Of a stretch of DNA of 64,000 nt, positions 1 through 11,309 are shown piece by piece. The position numbers were made by a program, and so were the translations under genes. This DNA comes from Bufo bufo (lineage: Eukaryota > Chordata > Amphibia > Anura > Bufonidae): assembly GCF_905171765.1 (NCBI RefSeq), contig NC_053390.1, forward strand, positions 217,013,927 through 217,077,926, read 5' to 3'. Position 1 is the first letter of the stretch. Each line of letters starts with the position of its first letter. The notes under the pieces are model-generated. The model searched no databases. It had not been told where the DNA came from and saw only the letters and a program-made list of their open reading frames with translations.

Positions 1-540
1 GGAGACTACAAGTATATCATACCACAAGGGGACGAAGTGCTTATTGGCAGATCTCAAATATTGCTGACATATGAAAGAGAAGTGGGCGTAATGTAAGGGG
101 GTCCATCTCTTGAACGGTGTCGATGTCTGAAGGTCGGATAAGGTGGGGATCCTCCTCCCTGCGAGTATATCCCCCAAAGGAGAGTTTCCAAAAGAATCCC
201 AAATACCCAAATCATCAGAGTACCTCGGGTCAAGACAGTACGGCAGCAGGTGCAAAGGCATAACAGGGGAGGGGCTAGAAGCGAATTTAAATTTGGAGGC
301 TAGCATGCGCCAAGAATGGAGATGACCTTTAAGTAGGGGGAAAAGATCTAAATCATGTGCACGATCCGACTTTACCGACCATACCCGAGCTAGCTCAGAT
401 GCTAGCAAGCTAATTTCGTGACATTGGTTTTTTCAATTCTATTAGCAAGCGCAATTGGATTGCCTGATAATAAAGTTTTACGTCAGGTAGACCGAGACCT
501 CCTTTATGTTTAGGAAGAATCAGCTGGGCATGTGATAGAA
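1..540 (-). mobile_element. L1-like non-LTR retrotransposon ORF2 C-terminal remnant
   Basis: Read on the minus strand, about 540 to 420 encodes a stretch containing LPKHKGGLGLPDVKLYYQ, which resembles the conserved region after the reverse transcriptase in L1/Tx1-type ORF2 proteins. The reading then hits stops, and more degenerate sequence continues to position 1. It ends on the right at an LTR start. It is a dead 3' fragment; subfamily is not resolved. Seen: the motif. Known: this block is typical of L1-type ORF2. Inferred: the rest of the stretch is the same element. Confidence 0.6.
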
Positions 541-544
541 TGTA

Positions 545-2112
545 CACTGCTCAAAAAAATAAAGGGAACACAAAAATAACTCATCCTAGATCTGAATTAA
601 TTAAATATTCTTCTGAAATACTTTGTTCTTTACATAGTTGAATGTGCTGACAACAAAATCACACAAAAAAAAAAAAAGAAAATCAAATTTTTTAACCCGT
701 GGAGGTCTGGATTTGGAGTCATCCTCAAAATTTAAGTGGAAAAACACACTACAGGCTGATCCAACTTTGATGTAATGTCCTTAAAACAAGTCAAAATGAG
801 GCTCAGTAGTGTGTGTGGCCTCCACGTGCCTGTATGACCTCCCTACAACGCCTGTGCATGCTCCTGATGAGGTGGCGGACGGTCTCCTGAGGGATCTCCT
901 TCCAGACCTGGACTAAAGCATCTGCCAACTCCTGGACAGTCTGTGGTGCAACGTGACGTTTGTGGATAGAGCGAGACGTGATGTCCCAGATGTGCTCAAT
1001 TGGATTCAGGTCTGGGGAACGGGCGGGCCAGTCCATAGCATCAATGCCTTCGTCTTCCAGGAACTGCTGACACACTCCAGCCACATGAGGTCTAGCATTG
1101 TCTTGCATTAGGAGGAACCCAGGGCCAACTGCACCAGCATATGGTCTCACAAGGGGTCTGAGAATCTCATCTCGGTACCTAATGGCAGTCAGGCTACCTC
1201 TGGCGAGCACATGGAGGGCTGTGCGGCTCTCCAAAGAAATGCCACCCCACACCATTACTGACCTAATGCCAAACCGGTCATGCTAGAGGATGTTGCAGGC
1301 AGCAGAACGTTCTCCACGGCATCTCCAGACTCTGTCACGTCTGTCACATGTGCTCAGTGTGAACCTGCTTTCATCTGTGAAGAGCACAGGGCGCCAGTGG
1401 CGAATTTGCCAATCTTGGTGTTTTCTGGCAAATGCCAAACGTCCTGCACGGTGTTGGGCTGTAAGCACAACCCCCACCTGTGGACGTCGGGCCCTCATAT
1501 CACCCTCATGGAGTCCGTTTCTGACCGTTTGAGCAGACACATGCACATTTGTGGCCTGCTGGAGGTCATTTTGCAGGGCTCTGGCAGTGCTCCTCCTTGC
1601 ACAAAGGCGGAGGTAGCGGTCCTGCTGCTGGGTTGTTGCCCTCCTACGGCCTCCTCCACGTCTCCTGATGTACTGGCCTGTCTCCTGGTAGCGCCTCCAT
1701 GCTCTGGACACTACGCTGACAGACACAGCAAACCTTTTTGCCACAGCTCGCATTGATGTGCCATCCTGGATAAGCTGCACTACCTGAGCCACTTGTGTGG
1801 GTTGTAGACTCCGTCTCATGCTACAACTAGAGTGAAAGCACCAGCAGCATTCAAAAGTGACCAAAACATCAGCCAGGAAGCATAGGAACTGAGAAGTGGT
1901 CAGGTCACCACCTGCAGAACCACTCCTTTATTGGGGGTGTCTTGCTAATTGCCTATAATTTCCACCTGTTGTCTATCCCATTTGCACAACCGCATGTGAA
2001 ATTGATTGTCACAGTGTTGCTTCCTAAGTGGACAGTTTGATTTCACAGAAGTGTGATTGACTTGGAGTTACATTGTGTTGTTTAAGTGTTCCCTTTATTT
2101 TTTTGAGCAGTG
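545..2112 (-). mobile_element. Tc1/mariner transposon, nearly intact
   Basis: The terminal inverted repeats begin CACTGCTCAAAAAAATAAAG on the left and match inverted at the right end; TA dinucleotides flank both sides (543-544 and 2113-2114). The 1568 bp element carries one minus-strand transposase. It sits in an LTR-like repeat whose unoccupied counterpart is near 38256. Confidence 0.92.
803..1819 (-). pseudogene. Tc1 transposase with a single in-frame stop
   Basis: This is a DDE transposase that would cut and paste its own element at TA sites. From the ATG at 1819 the frame carries an N-terminal paired helix-turn-helix region ([19 protein letters not shown]), then the first catalytic Asp in FTDESRF. 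A single TAG at 1285-1283 follows, and the same frame continues with the second Asp in MQDNARPH and the Glu in SPDLNPIEHIWD. Length, about 338 codons, is usual for Tc1. The only break seen is that nonsense codon, so the copy is young or recently inactivated. Start choice: the ATG just before the conserved RRSLQPTQ; an upstream ATG at 1864 is in frame but less typical. Confidence 0.88.
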
Positions 2113-2608
2113 TATTAGCATTCTATATTGATGTCTAGGATTAGACATGCCCATCCTGATATCATGAGGTTTTCTCTGAACAGAAGTGAAGTATATCACT
2201 TATGTTCTTACTTTGATATCCTAACCTAATAATAGCTTGGTTATAATGTGACAAGTTATTTCCATTCACATGTATTGTTAAGCTTGTAATGCTTTCTATT
2301 AATGTTTATTTACTTATATATGTTTATAACCTTATAACCAATAAATCAGCATATTTTTATAATACCTGTGTATTATTGTATAATGCAGAACTACATTTTA
2401 TCATTAACGTCATCTCACGTGAAAAATAACTTATTTATCTGAGGAAATAGTCGGCCTCAGATGTGAATTGTATCAATTAGGTTGTCTACAATTCACCAGG
2501 TCATGATTTTAAGAATTTATGACAAATTTTATAAATTTCATTTTTTTATGGTTAATTATTTTTATGACCATAATTAATAATTCTTAATTGAATTATTACC
2601 CCCCGACA

Positions 2609-4421
2609 ACATGTGGTTGTAAACTGATGTAAGGGCACACGGCAGGGCGCAGAAGAAAGGGAGCACCGTATGGTTTTTGGTAGGCAGATTTTACTGAACT
2701 GGGTTGTAGATGCCATGTCCCATTTGAAGCCCCCCCTACAGTAGAAACTCCCAAAAAGTGACCCCATTTTGGAAACTAGGGGATAAGGTGCCAGTTCTAT
2801 TGGTAATATTTTGTGGTACATATGATTTTTAATTGCTCTATATTACGTTTTGGCACTGTTTTCATTTTTTATAACATTCATCTGACAGGGTAAATCATGT
2901 GCTATTTTTATAGAGCAGGTTGTTCCGGACGCAATGATATCAAATATGTGTACTTTGTTTGTTTGTTTCAGTTTTACATAATAAAGCATTTAAAAAAAAA
3001 TAATGTTTTTGTGTCTCCATTTTCTGAACGCCATATTTTTTGCCGATTGTCTTGTGCAGGGGCTCGTTTTTTGCAGGGAGAGTTGACGTTTTTATTGGTA
3101 CCATTTTTGGGTACATATGATATTTTGATCATTCATTATTACACTTTATGGAGCAAGGTGACCAAAAAATTTGTTATTTTAGCACAGTTATTTATTTATT
3201 TTTACAGCGTTCACCTGAGGGGTTTGGTCATGTGATATTTTTATAGAGCAGATCGTTACGGACATGGAAATACCTAATATGTATACTTTTTCTTATTTAT
3301 TTAAGTTTTACACAATAGTAGCATTTTTTAAACCAAAAAAATTATGTTTTAGTGTCTCCATAGTTTTTTTTATTTTTTGACCGATTGTCTTAGTCAAGGT
3401 CTCATTTTTCGAGGTATGAGGTTTTTATTTCATTTTTTTTACGGTGTTCATCTGAGGGGTTAGGTCATGTGATATTTTTATAGAGCTGGTTGTTACAGAC
3501 GCGGCAATACCTAATATGTATACTTTTTTTTATTTATTTCACTTTAACACAATAATAGAATGTTTGAAACAAAAAAAAAAATATGTTTTAATGTCTCCAA
3601 GTTCTGAGAGCTATAGTTTTTATTTTATATTTTGACCGATGTAGGGCCTCATATTTTGCGGGATGAGGTGATGGTTTTATTGGTACCATTTTGTGGGACA
3701 TACGCTTTTTTTATTACTTGGAGTTGCACTTTTTGTGATTTAAGGTGACAAAAATAGTTTTTTTTTTTTTATGGTGTTTATCGGACGGGGTGGATCATGT
3801 GATATATTTATAGAGCCGGTCGTTACGGACGCGGCAATACCAAATATGTCTATTTTATTTATTTATTTCTATTTTTTACATTTTTTTTTTTTTACATGTG
3901 AAACTTTTTTTTTAAACACTTTTTTTTAATTTTTTTTATTTGACACTTTGCATCTTGCATAAGGTCATACAAGACCTCTGGGGGGCATTTATCTTTACTC
4001 TTTTTTTTTTCACTATAGATTTCTCCTGACACAGTAGCCCCAGTTACAGGGGAAATATACCCCCCAGAGAGGCTGTACAACCTCATTGCAGGGCTGATGG
4101 AGGTCTGTGGAAGACCCGACAGCTCCTGCACTCTCCTGGCATCGGCGGTCACATGACCACCTGGCCAGGACAGGAAGCAGCATAGCGCTTCCTGATCTGT
4201 ACACACAGCGCTCGTTCAGCGATGTGTATACAGCGATCTAGAAGGCAGGGACACCTGGGAACTGTACCTGCCTTCTCTCTGGGTTGCCCTGCTGTCACTG
4301 GGCTCAGCAGCTGCATGATTAGCATACAGCTGCCATCTCTGAATGGACGTTCCAGAATGTCCATCCAGAAATAAACATCCACCCATAGGACGTTTATATC
4401 CTATGGGCGGATGTGAAGTGG
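2609..4421. mobile_element. TTAA-type (piggyBac-like) non-autonomous repeat, left-truncated
   Basis: The left half is clearly related to the interior of the TTAA-flanked element at 38544-40671: shared blocks include the 'gggcacacggcagggcgcagaag' region and repeated TATTTTTATAGAG stretches. The right terminus, read inward, begins CCACTTCACATCCGCCCATA and abuts TTAA at 4422-4425. The left terminus is missing at the LTR junction. No transposase is visible; the AT-rich interior has no meaningful reading frame. Confidence 0.6.
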
Positions 4422-4856
4422 TTAAACTAAGCACATTGGACCAGCTCACTGAGAAGGACAAAAAAAATAAGGTAAAGAACAAACAGCAGGTGGCGCTATA
4501 CAGATACATTTATTTGAATAACTCAGTGGCTATACAAAATTTTTAATTATATGCAATTACAAAAATATTCAGATCCAGGTGCTGGTTTGGAAAATGTTTT
4601 GTGAAACAACTGCTTACACAGGGTACAGCTACATGGTGATTTGAATGCCGTGCTCCCAAGTATCGCAGTGTAATAGGACTGGCTTAGGAATAAATAGACT
4701 AGCAGTGTTGGATTTTTTGTGATTAACTTGTCGCAGTCACAGCAAAAGTGCGAGTTGAACGGAGACCCCTAATCAGTTCTATAGCAGCCCATCTACACCG
4801 TGATCTTTAGGAGTGCGACACGTCACACCCAAAAATGCTGTATAGCCGTACCCTTA
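4422..4856. other. Intergenic sequence, unclassified repeat
   Basis: Contains a stretch with 'caggtggcgctatacagatacatttatt' that looks like the end of an interspersed repeat, but I cannot assign a family. No gene is visible. Confidence 0.3.
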
Positions 4857-5353
4857 GGCCTCTTGCACATGACCGTATGGCTTTTTCAGTATTTTGCAGT
4901 CCGTTTTTAATGGATCCGTTGTTCATTTTTTTTGGTTTCCGTTCTGTTTCCGTTTCGTAGTCTCACAAAAAATCTCTGTATGGTTTCCGTATGCGAACCG
5001 TTGTTTGCGGATCTCAAACAGAAACATAACATTTTTAATAATTAATGTAATGTACAGTAATGTGTTTTAACAGCATACACATGGGCAAAGTGGGCATGGA
5101 TCGGCAAAAAACGGATGACAAACGGATGTGTTCCGTATGCATTCCGTATTTTTTGCGGACCCATTGACTTGAATGGAGCCACGGATTGTTATTTGCAGGC
5201 AATAATAGGACAAGTTCTATCTTTTAGCGGAACGGAAATACGGAAATGGAATGCATACGGAGTACATTCCGTTTTTTGTGGGAGAAGTCAGGATGAGCTC
5301 AGCACACAGCTGCGTGACCCCCCCCCCCCCCCCCCCCCCCCACACACACCTTA

Positions 5354-5843
5354 GGGTACTTTCACACTTGCGGCAGAGTGATCCGGCAATCTGCATGCAA
5401 ACGGACAGCATTTGTAGACGGATCCGGATGCGGATCCGTCTTACAAATGCATTGCAAGAACAGATCCGTCTTTCCGGATGTCATCAGGAGAAACGGATCC
5501 GTTATATATCTTTTTCACATTTTTACCGGTCTGCGCATGCAGGACGGATCCGGCATTGCGGTATTTTTAATGTTGACCTGGCACTAATATGTTTCAATGT
5601 AATTTAATGCCGGATCCGGCATTCTGGCAACTGATCCGGAATTTTGGACGGAGATAATACCGCAGCATGCTGCGGTATTTCCTCCGTCCAAAACGCCGTT
5701 CAGTGACTGAACTGAAGACATCCTGAACAGATTTCTCTCCATTCAGAATGCACGGGGATAAAACTGATCAGTTCTTTTCCGGTATTGAGCCCCTGTGACG
5801 GAACTCAATGCTGGAAAAGAATAACGCTAGTGTGAAACTATCC
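5354..5843. mobile_element. Harbinger-like MITE nested in the 4857-6552 element
   Basis: Left end GGGTACTTTCACACTTGCGG and an inverted diverged right end (…CTAGTGTGAAACTATCC) flanked by TTA at 5351-5353 and 5844-5846. The interior is rich in GGATCCG palindromes. Confidence 0.7.
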
Positions 5844-5925
5844 TTACTGCTGAGATACAGGCAGCTTGGAGCAAAGGGGGGAGGGGAAGGCACTGCTTAG
5901 ATAAGGAAGAAGCAGCTTAAAGTAA

Positions 5926-6399
5926 GGCTACTTTCACACTAGCGTTCGGGTGTCCGCTCGTGAGCTCCGTTTGAAGGGGCTCACGAGCGGCCGCGAACGC
6001 ATCCGTCTGGCCCTAATGCATTCTCAGTGGAGGCGGATCCACTGAGAATGCATCCGCCTGCCAGCGCTCAGCCTCCGCTCCGCTCAGTGAGCGGACACCT
6101 GAACGCTGCTTGCAGCGTTCGGGTGTCCGCCTGGCCGTGCGGAGGCGAGCGGATCCGTCCAGACTTATAATGGAAGTCAATGGGGACGGATCCGCTTGAA
6201 GATGACACCATATGGCTCAATCTTCAAGCGGATCCGTTCCCCATTGACTTTCAATGTAAAGTCTGAACGGATCCGCTCAGGCTACTTTCAGACTTAGAAA
6301 ATTTTCTAAGTAATAATGCAGACGGATCCGTTCTGAACGGATGCAAACGTCTGCATTATCTGTCTCGGATCCGCTCCTAACGCTAGTGTGAAAGTAGCC
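5926..6399. mobile_element. Harbinger-like MITE nested in the 4857-6552 element
   Basis: Left end GGCTACTTTCACACTAGCG, right end its inverse, both flanked by TAA (5923-5925 and 6400-6402). The interior has several internal palindromes around GCGGATCCG and a partial second terminus near 6280. Confidence 0.8.
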
Positions 6400-6555
6400 T
6401 AACTACATGAGAAAATCAATCTAGTTACGTAAAAAAATGAAAGAAAGATATTCACACATCTCTATCAAAATGATTGGTTCCGCATACGGACCACAAACGG
6501 AATCCGCAAAAACGGAACAGAAAAAAAAAAAAAAGTTTGTGTGTAAGAGGCCTTA

Positions 6556-7029
6556 GGCCTCTTTCACACTACCGTATAGCTATTTTAGTGTTTTGCGGTC
6601 CGTTTTTCATGGATCCGTTGTTTTGTTTCCATTGTGTTTCCGTTTCCGTTCAGTTTTTCCGTATGGCATATACAGTATACAGTAATTACATTGAAAAAAT
6701 TGGGCTGGGCATAACATTTTCAATAGATAGTTCCACAAAAACGGAACGGATACGGAAGCCATTCGGATGCATTTCCGTACGTGTTCTGTTTTTTTTGCGG
6801 ACCCATTGACTTGAATGGAGCCACGGAACATGATTTGCGGGCAATAATAGGACATGTTCTATCTTTCAACGGAATGGAAAAACGGAAATACGGAAACGGA
6901 ATGCATACGGAGTACACTCCGTTTTTTTTGCGGAACCATTGAAATTAATGGTTCCGTATACGGACCGTATGCGGAACGCAAAAAACGGCCAGCAAAACTG
7001 GAAAAAAAAACGGTAGTGTGAAAGAGGCC
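6556..7029. mobile_element. Harbinger-like fold-back MITE
   Basis: Termini GGCCTCTTTCACACTACCG and its inverse, flanked by TTA on both sides. The left TTA (6553-6555) is also the right TTA of the preceding element, so the two elements abut exactly. Confidence 0.8.
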
Positions 7030-7239
7030 TTACTTGCATTATTTTGAGCATTGATCTTTGGCTTCTGACAGATCTAAGCATGGAAAACTTTCCTGACTGC
7101 ATGTTTGGAATTTCTTTACACTAAAAAGTCAGGATTTAGGTAAATCTATACAAGAAGATTAACGAAGTCACAAGAAAAGGTTATTCAGTCAGGATTTTCA
7201 ATAGCGTGTCCGCAAAGGTCGCAAGAGAGCTAATCCTTC

Positions 7240-7440
7240 CTTACAGCAAGAATGTCGCCTTGCAGGAGCCATTTTGTGAAGTTACATTGCGTAGAACTCG
7301 ATGCAGTTTGGTCCTCGATAATATGGCCGCCGGTAGACGCCTCTATAGACACGTGTTTCTTTTCCTGTAGAAAAGACTGAACGGACGAGAATTCAGGACA
7401 GCACTTAGCGCATGCGCGGGGACGGTCACCTACGTGCGGT
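7240..7440 (+). promoter_or_regulatory. Candidate MTRFR promoter with an NRF-1 site
   Basis: This is a single-copy-looking, relatively CpG-rich stretch upstream of MTRFR. It has a perfect GCGCATGCGC palindrome at 7408-7417, the NRF-1 core common in promoters of nuclear genes for mitochondrial proteins, and YY1-like cores (GCCATTTTG near 7268, ATGGCCGCC near 7323). A possible splice donor GTATGT follows at about 7439. The next repeat-free coding exon downstream is MTRFR, so a non-coding first exon here is an inference. It could also drive a divergent neighbour. Confidence 0.45.
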
Positions 7441-8080
7441 ATGTACATGCACGGTTTGATAGGAACTCTTATTACAAACGACCTCGTTATCAGAGGCGGC
7501 GTGCTGTCACTGCGGAGTCCTATCTACTGCCTGTAGAAAGTGGTGCTAGCAGAATGTGCAGCCATAAGGCTAGTTTCATCCAAGTGTATTACAGACTGCA
7601 AACCCCCTACCTGACTGCAGGTCTGATAACCCGGACTAATAACCGTATCAGAAATCCCTGTCTGCCTTGCGCTCATTTCACACGAGCATGTTCAGTCTTG
7701 GAAAGACGCTCTGTGTGATGACCTTCTGATTTACAGTGCTGGGACCCCGGGCCTACTCTACTGTAAGCATTGTGTGAGTGTAGTCATCATGACGCTGTGA
7801 GGTCAGGTCAGAGGGGCAGTATTTGGTCCGCAGCGTGTCCCAGACTGAACATGGCTTTTCTTTGTTGTGGGTTTCAGCAGGTTTTCTGTGACAAAATTAG
7901 TGGAAAAAATGCCAAACGTTGTCATTCATTATATTAAAAATCCACACCATAGTAGAAATAAGACAAAACAATTATATATTTGGCATGGCTTCCTTGTGGA
8001 ACCCACAAAGAATGAGCACTCGCATATTAGCCCAATTAACCACAGACAGACGTTCCACCATGAACTTACCCTCAGCCTTA
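7441..8080. other. Single-copy intronic or 5' flanking sequence
   Basis: No repeat or protein-coding exon recognised. If transcription starts near 7.4 kb, this is MTRFR intron 1. Confidence 0.35.
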
Positions 8081-8469
8081 GGCCTAGTTCACACGAACGT
8101 GTGTGATCCGTGGCCGTATTGCGGGCCGCAATACCCGGCCACAGTTCCGTGTGCATTCCGTATCACGGATGCGGACCCATTCACTTCAATGGGTCCGCAG
8201 TTCCGAAATTGCAGAACGGCCGCACGGAACGGGACCCCTCGGAAGCAGTACGGAGTGCTTCCGTGGGGTTGCGTCCTGTACTTCCGTTCCGCAAAAAGAT
8301 AGAACATGTCCTATCTTTTTGCGGAACGGGGGGCGGATCGCGGACCCATTAAAGTGAATGGGTCCGCGATCCGATGCGGCTGACCTACGGTTGGCGATCG
8401 TGCATTGCGGCCTGCAATTTGCGGGCTGCAGCACGGGCACGGGTCACACACGTTCGTGTGAACTCGGCC
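8081..8469. mobile_element. Harbinger-like fold-back MITE, first of three abutting
   Basis: Termini GGCCTAGTTCACACGAACG and the inverse, flanked by TTA at 8078-8080 and 8470-8472. The right TTA is shared with the next element. Confidence 0.8.
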
Positions 8470-8472
8470 TTA

Positions 8473-8923
8473 GGCCTCCTGCACACGACCGTATGGCTTT
8501 TTCAGTGTTTTCCGGTCCGTTTTTCACGGATCCGTTGTTCCGTTTTTTGTTTCCGTTGTGTTTCCGTTTCTGTTCCGTTTTTCTGTATGGCATATACAGT
8601 ATACAGTAATTACATAGATAAAATTGGGCTGGGCATAACATTTTCAATAGATGGTTCCGCAAGGAACGGAAACGGAAGACATACGGATTCATTTCCGTAT
8701 GTGTTCCGTTTTTTTGCGGACCCATTGACTTGAATGGAGCCACGGAATGTGATTTGCGGGCAATAATAGGACATGTTCTATCTTTAAACGGAAATACGGA
8801 AACGGAATGCATACAGAGTACATTCAGGTTTTTTTGCGGAACCATTGAAATGAATGGTTCCGTATACGGAACGCAAAAAACGGCCAGTAAACAGAGAAAA
8901 AAGACGGTCGTGTGCAGGAGGCC
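8473..8923. mobile_element. Harbinger-like fold-back MITE, second of three abutting
   Basis: Termini GGCCTCCTGCACACGACCG and the inverse; TTA on both sides, each shared with the neighbouring MITE. The interior closely resembles the elements at 6556-7029 and 4857-6552. Confidence 0.82.
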
Positions 8924-8926
8924 TTA

Positions 8927-9287
8927 GGGCTTGTTCACACCAACGTGTGAAGCCTGTGCTGTGGTCTGCAATGCACGGCACCGTCCGTGGGGCAGGCGCA
9001 TGGGGATCTCTGACCCATTCACTTCAATGGGTCCGCAATCCTTCCATTCTGCGAAAAGATAAAGCAAGTTCTATCCTTTTGCGGTGCGGAAGAACGGAAA
9101 CCCAGAAAGCACTCCATAGTGCTTCCATAGTGTTCCGTTCCGCATCTCCGGATTTGCAGACCCATTGAAATGAATGGGTCCGCATCTGTGATGCCGAATG
9201 GCCACAGAACGGTGCCCGTGTATTGCGGATCTGCAAATGCGGTCCGCTATATGGCAACGGGCATCACACGTTCATGTGAACGAGCCC
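8927..9287. mobile_element. Harbinger-like fold-back MITE, third of three abutting
   Basis: Termini GGGCTTGTTCACACCAACG and the inverse, flanked by TTA (8924-8926 and 9288-9290). The right TTA is also part of the TTAA that starts the next T2-like element. Confidence 0.8.
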
Positions 9288-9291
9288 TTAA

Positions 9292-9797
9292 ATCGGTTAT
9301 CCTGGAAAAGATAATGATGACCTATCCTCAGAATAGGTCACAATTCTCACATCTGCAGAGGTCCGAGTCTCGGCACCCCCGTCGATCACCTGTTTCAGGA
9401 GCTCCCGACAGCTTTCCAAGTGCAGCGCCTTACATCATATAGCAGCTGAGCATGATATTGACTTGAATGGGGCCGAGCTGCTACTAGGCCACGTGACCGA
9501 TGCACGGTGACGTCACATGGCCTAGGAAAAGGCTGCAGTGGTCACTGAGCGCCCGGCTTCTTCCAGTGGGGTCCTGGGTGTCAGACCCCCACAGATCCTG
9601 TATTGATGACCTATCCTGAGGATCTTATACTGATGACCTATCCTCATCTGTTATCCACTACATAGGGGATTAGCAAATGATCGCTGGGACCCCATTGATC
9701 ACGAGAATGGGAGTCCCGTTCTCCCAAACCAGTTGAGTGGCAGGTCATGCATGCACACTGCCAGGGATAGCCGATTTCATAACTTGGCACAACCTCT
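9292..9797. mobile_element. T2/Kolobok-like MITE, diverged
   Basis: Begins just after TTAA at 9288-9291 with ATCGGTTATCC and ends CAACCTC before TTAA at 9798-9801, consistent with a worn TTAA-flanked T2-type element. The next T2 uses the same right-hand TTAA. Confidence 0.5.
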
Positions 9798-9801
9798 TTA
9801 A

Positions 9802-10205
9802 AGGGGTTCTGCACTTAGTTTAAACTGATGATCTATCCCATCAGCATCTGATCGGCGGGGTTCCGACACCCGGGACCCCCGCCGATCAGCTGTTTCAGAA
9901 GGCAGCGGCGCTCCAGCAGCGCTGCTGCCTTCTCACTGTTTACCACAGGCCCAGTGACATCACGACTAGTATCAACTGGCCTGGGCGCGGCTAAGCTCTG
10001 TTCACTTGAATGGAGCTTAGCCCCGCCCAGGCCAGTGATACTAGTCGTGACGTCACTGGGCCGGCGGTAAACAGTGAGAATGCTGTGCCGCTGCCTTCTC
10101 AAACAGCTGATCGGCGGGGGTCTGGGGTGTCGGAGCCCCGCCGATCAGATGCTGATGATCTATCCAGAGGATAGATCATCAGTTTAAACAAAGTGCAGAA
10201 CCCCT
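9802..10205. mobile_element. T2/Kolobok-like palindromic MITE
   Basis: Nearly the whole element folds on itself: AGGGGTTCTGCACT at the left, its inverse at the right, TTAA at 9798-9801 and 10206-10209. Related copies lie at 17304-18106 and 17715-18073. T2-type MITEs of frogs (ends TTAAAGGRR, TTAA targets) are usually linked to Kolobok transposons. Confidence 0.82.
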
Positions 10206-10331
10206 TTAAGGGGTTAATATTCTAAGTATGCTAATAATAGAGCAATGAAGCCGTTTTTCTGAATTGTAGTGTTTTAGAAGATATTTCCTATTAATAGTAT
10301 TTGTCTCTTGCTGTACAGATGTTCCCAGTCC

Positions 10332-10601
10332 ATGTCGTCCTCCGTCATCTATTGTTTGTCTAACCTGCTGTCTTGGAAACCATGGATTCCTGGGAAGCAG
10401 CTCCAATTCTTAAAACCATGGACTGTGGGGATATTAACCCAAAGAGTGCTGACAAAAGATCCATCATGTGAATTACTAGAACTCAATGAGAAGGACCTGG
10501 ATGAACAGTTTGTCCGAGGACATGGCCCTGGAGGACAGGCTACAAACAAAACTAATAACTGTGTTGTATTGAAGCACATTCCTTCTGGTATAGTAGTTAA
10601 G
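10332..10601 (+). CDS. MTRFR: Mitochondrial translation release factor in rescue, first coding exon
   Basis: MTRFR (C12orf65) acts in mitochondria: with a partner protein it binds large ribosomal subunits stuck with peptidyl-tRNA, and its GGQ loop helps release the chain. The exon encodes residues 1-90: a basic, hydrophobic N-terminus fitting a mitochondrial presequence, then the codon-independent release-factor domain with [15 protein letters not shown] (GGQ at residues 67-69) and [14 protein letters not shown]. The acceptor is CTGTACAG ending at 10318 and the donor is AAG|GTATGA after 10601. I chose the ATG at 10332 because it follows the splice acceptor in the frame that runs to GGQ; the ATG at 10308 lies in the intron. 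The exon ends in phase 0, matching the second exon. It lies tail to tail with CDK2AP1. Joined length 161 aa, against 166 in human from memory. Confidence 0.95.
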
Positions 10602-10755
10602 GTATGACAAGCAGAAACGTGAAAATGATAGTTCAGGTAGGGCTTGTTTCTGCAATGTCTAGATGGTGGTAGTTCTCTTTCTTCATAGCATGTCATGCTT
10701 TTTTAGAAATCACAGAATCCTCTAGCTTTGACATATACACATCGGAACACTTAAA

Positions 10756-11090
10756 GGGCTTGTGTGAGTGTTCCATACCGATGATCTATCCTCAGCATAG
10801 GTCATGAGTATCTGATCAGTGGGGGGTTTGCCTCCTGACATCCCCACCGATCAGCTGTTAGAGGATAGGTCTAAAATATCAAAATCTCGGTTACCCCATT
10901 AATACAAATGAGCTGAGAGTGACAAACTGCTACTGGTGCTTGGTGAATGATCACACAACCAAGGTGGGGCACCCTTTTATTTTGGTTTGTGCAGTAGGAT
11001 GTATGTTGAGGCAGGGTCACATTAATACTGGGTGTTCTCTCCCCTTGATGCCATACAGGATGGCACATTAACAGACTAGGCGCAGAAGCT
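10756..11090 (-). repeat. T2-like end and Tc1 remnant in the MTRFR intron
   Basis: The first part resembles T2 interiors ('gatctatcctcagcataggtcatgagtatctgatcag'). From about 10895 the sequence is a diverged duplicate of 11345-11480, the 3' part of the Tc1 remnant downstream. No intact ends. Confidence 0.45.
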
Positions 11091-11309
11091 TTTCTAGATG
11101 CACCAAATTGCTTTACTTATTTGTGCCATTACGCCAAAATCTAGGTGCACTAATACTAGTAAATGTGGGCCTCGGTGTTCACTACAGTTATATCCCATAA
11201 AGAACTATGCATTATTAGGTAATATCGACATAAACAGATTAATAGACGTTAAAGGGATATTCATGCAAAGTTGGACAGTTTCGGTTTATATATATACACA
11301 CTAGCGGGG

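Larger units (their letters stand above)
541..2608 (+). repeat. LTR-like repeat, copy 1, split by a Tc1 insertion
   Basis: Outside the Tc1 insertion, this sequence matches the LTR-like repeat at 38257-41241 across its length: the start around TTAGCATTC, a shared AATAAA near 2340, and the end near GACA. It starts TG and ends CA. No internal retroelement region adjoins it, so it looks like a solo or recombined LTR. It keeps an intact TTAA at 2404-2407 and a single copy of the sequence that is duplicated around an insertion in copy 2, so it is the empty-site reference for both. Confidence 0.55.
4857..6552. mobile_element. Harbinger-like fold-back MITE with two MITEs nested inside
   Basis: The left end GGCCTCTTGCACATGACCG and a related inverted right end are each bordered by TTA (4854-4856 and 6553-6555). 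A 3-bp TTA/TAA duplication is the mark of the PIF/Harbinger superfamily. Inside lie two further MITEs (5354-5843 and 5926-6399) and a C-run at about 5319-5340. No coding capacity. Confidence 0.75.

Noticed and set aside
1280..1756. 158-residue plus-strand open frame
   Set aside because: Antisense shadow of the Tc1 transposase; codon usage and composition follow the minus-strand gene.
5115..5607. Open frames with a proline run
   Set aside because: They come from a C/G homopolymer inside nested MITEs.
1..7240. Exons of MPHOSPH9, the expected divergent neighbour
   Set aside because: No minus-strand exon recognisable between the repeats; only synteny from memory suggests it lies beyond the left edge.
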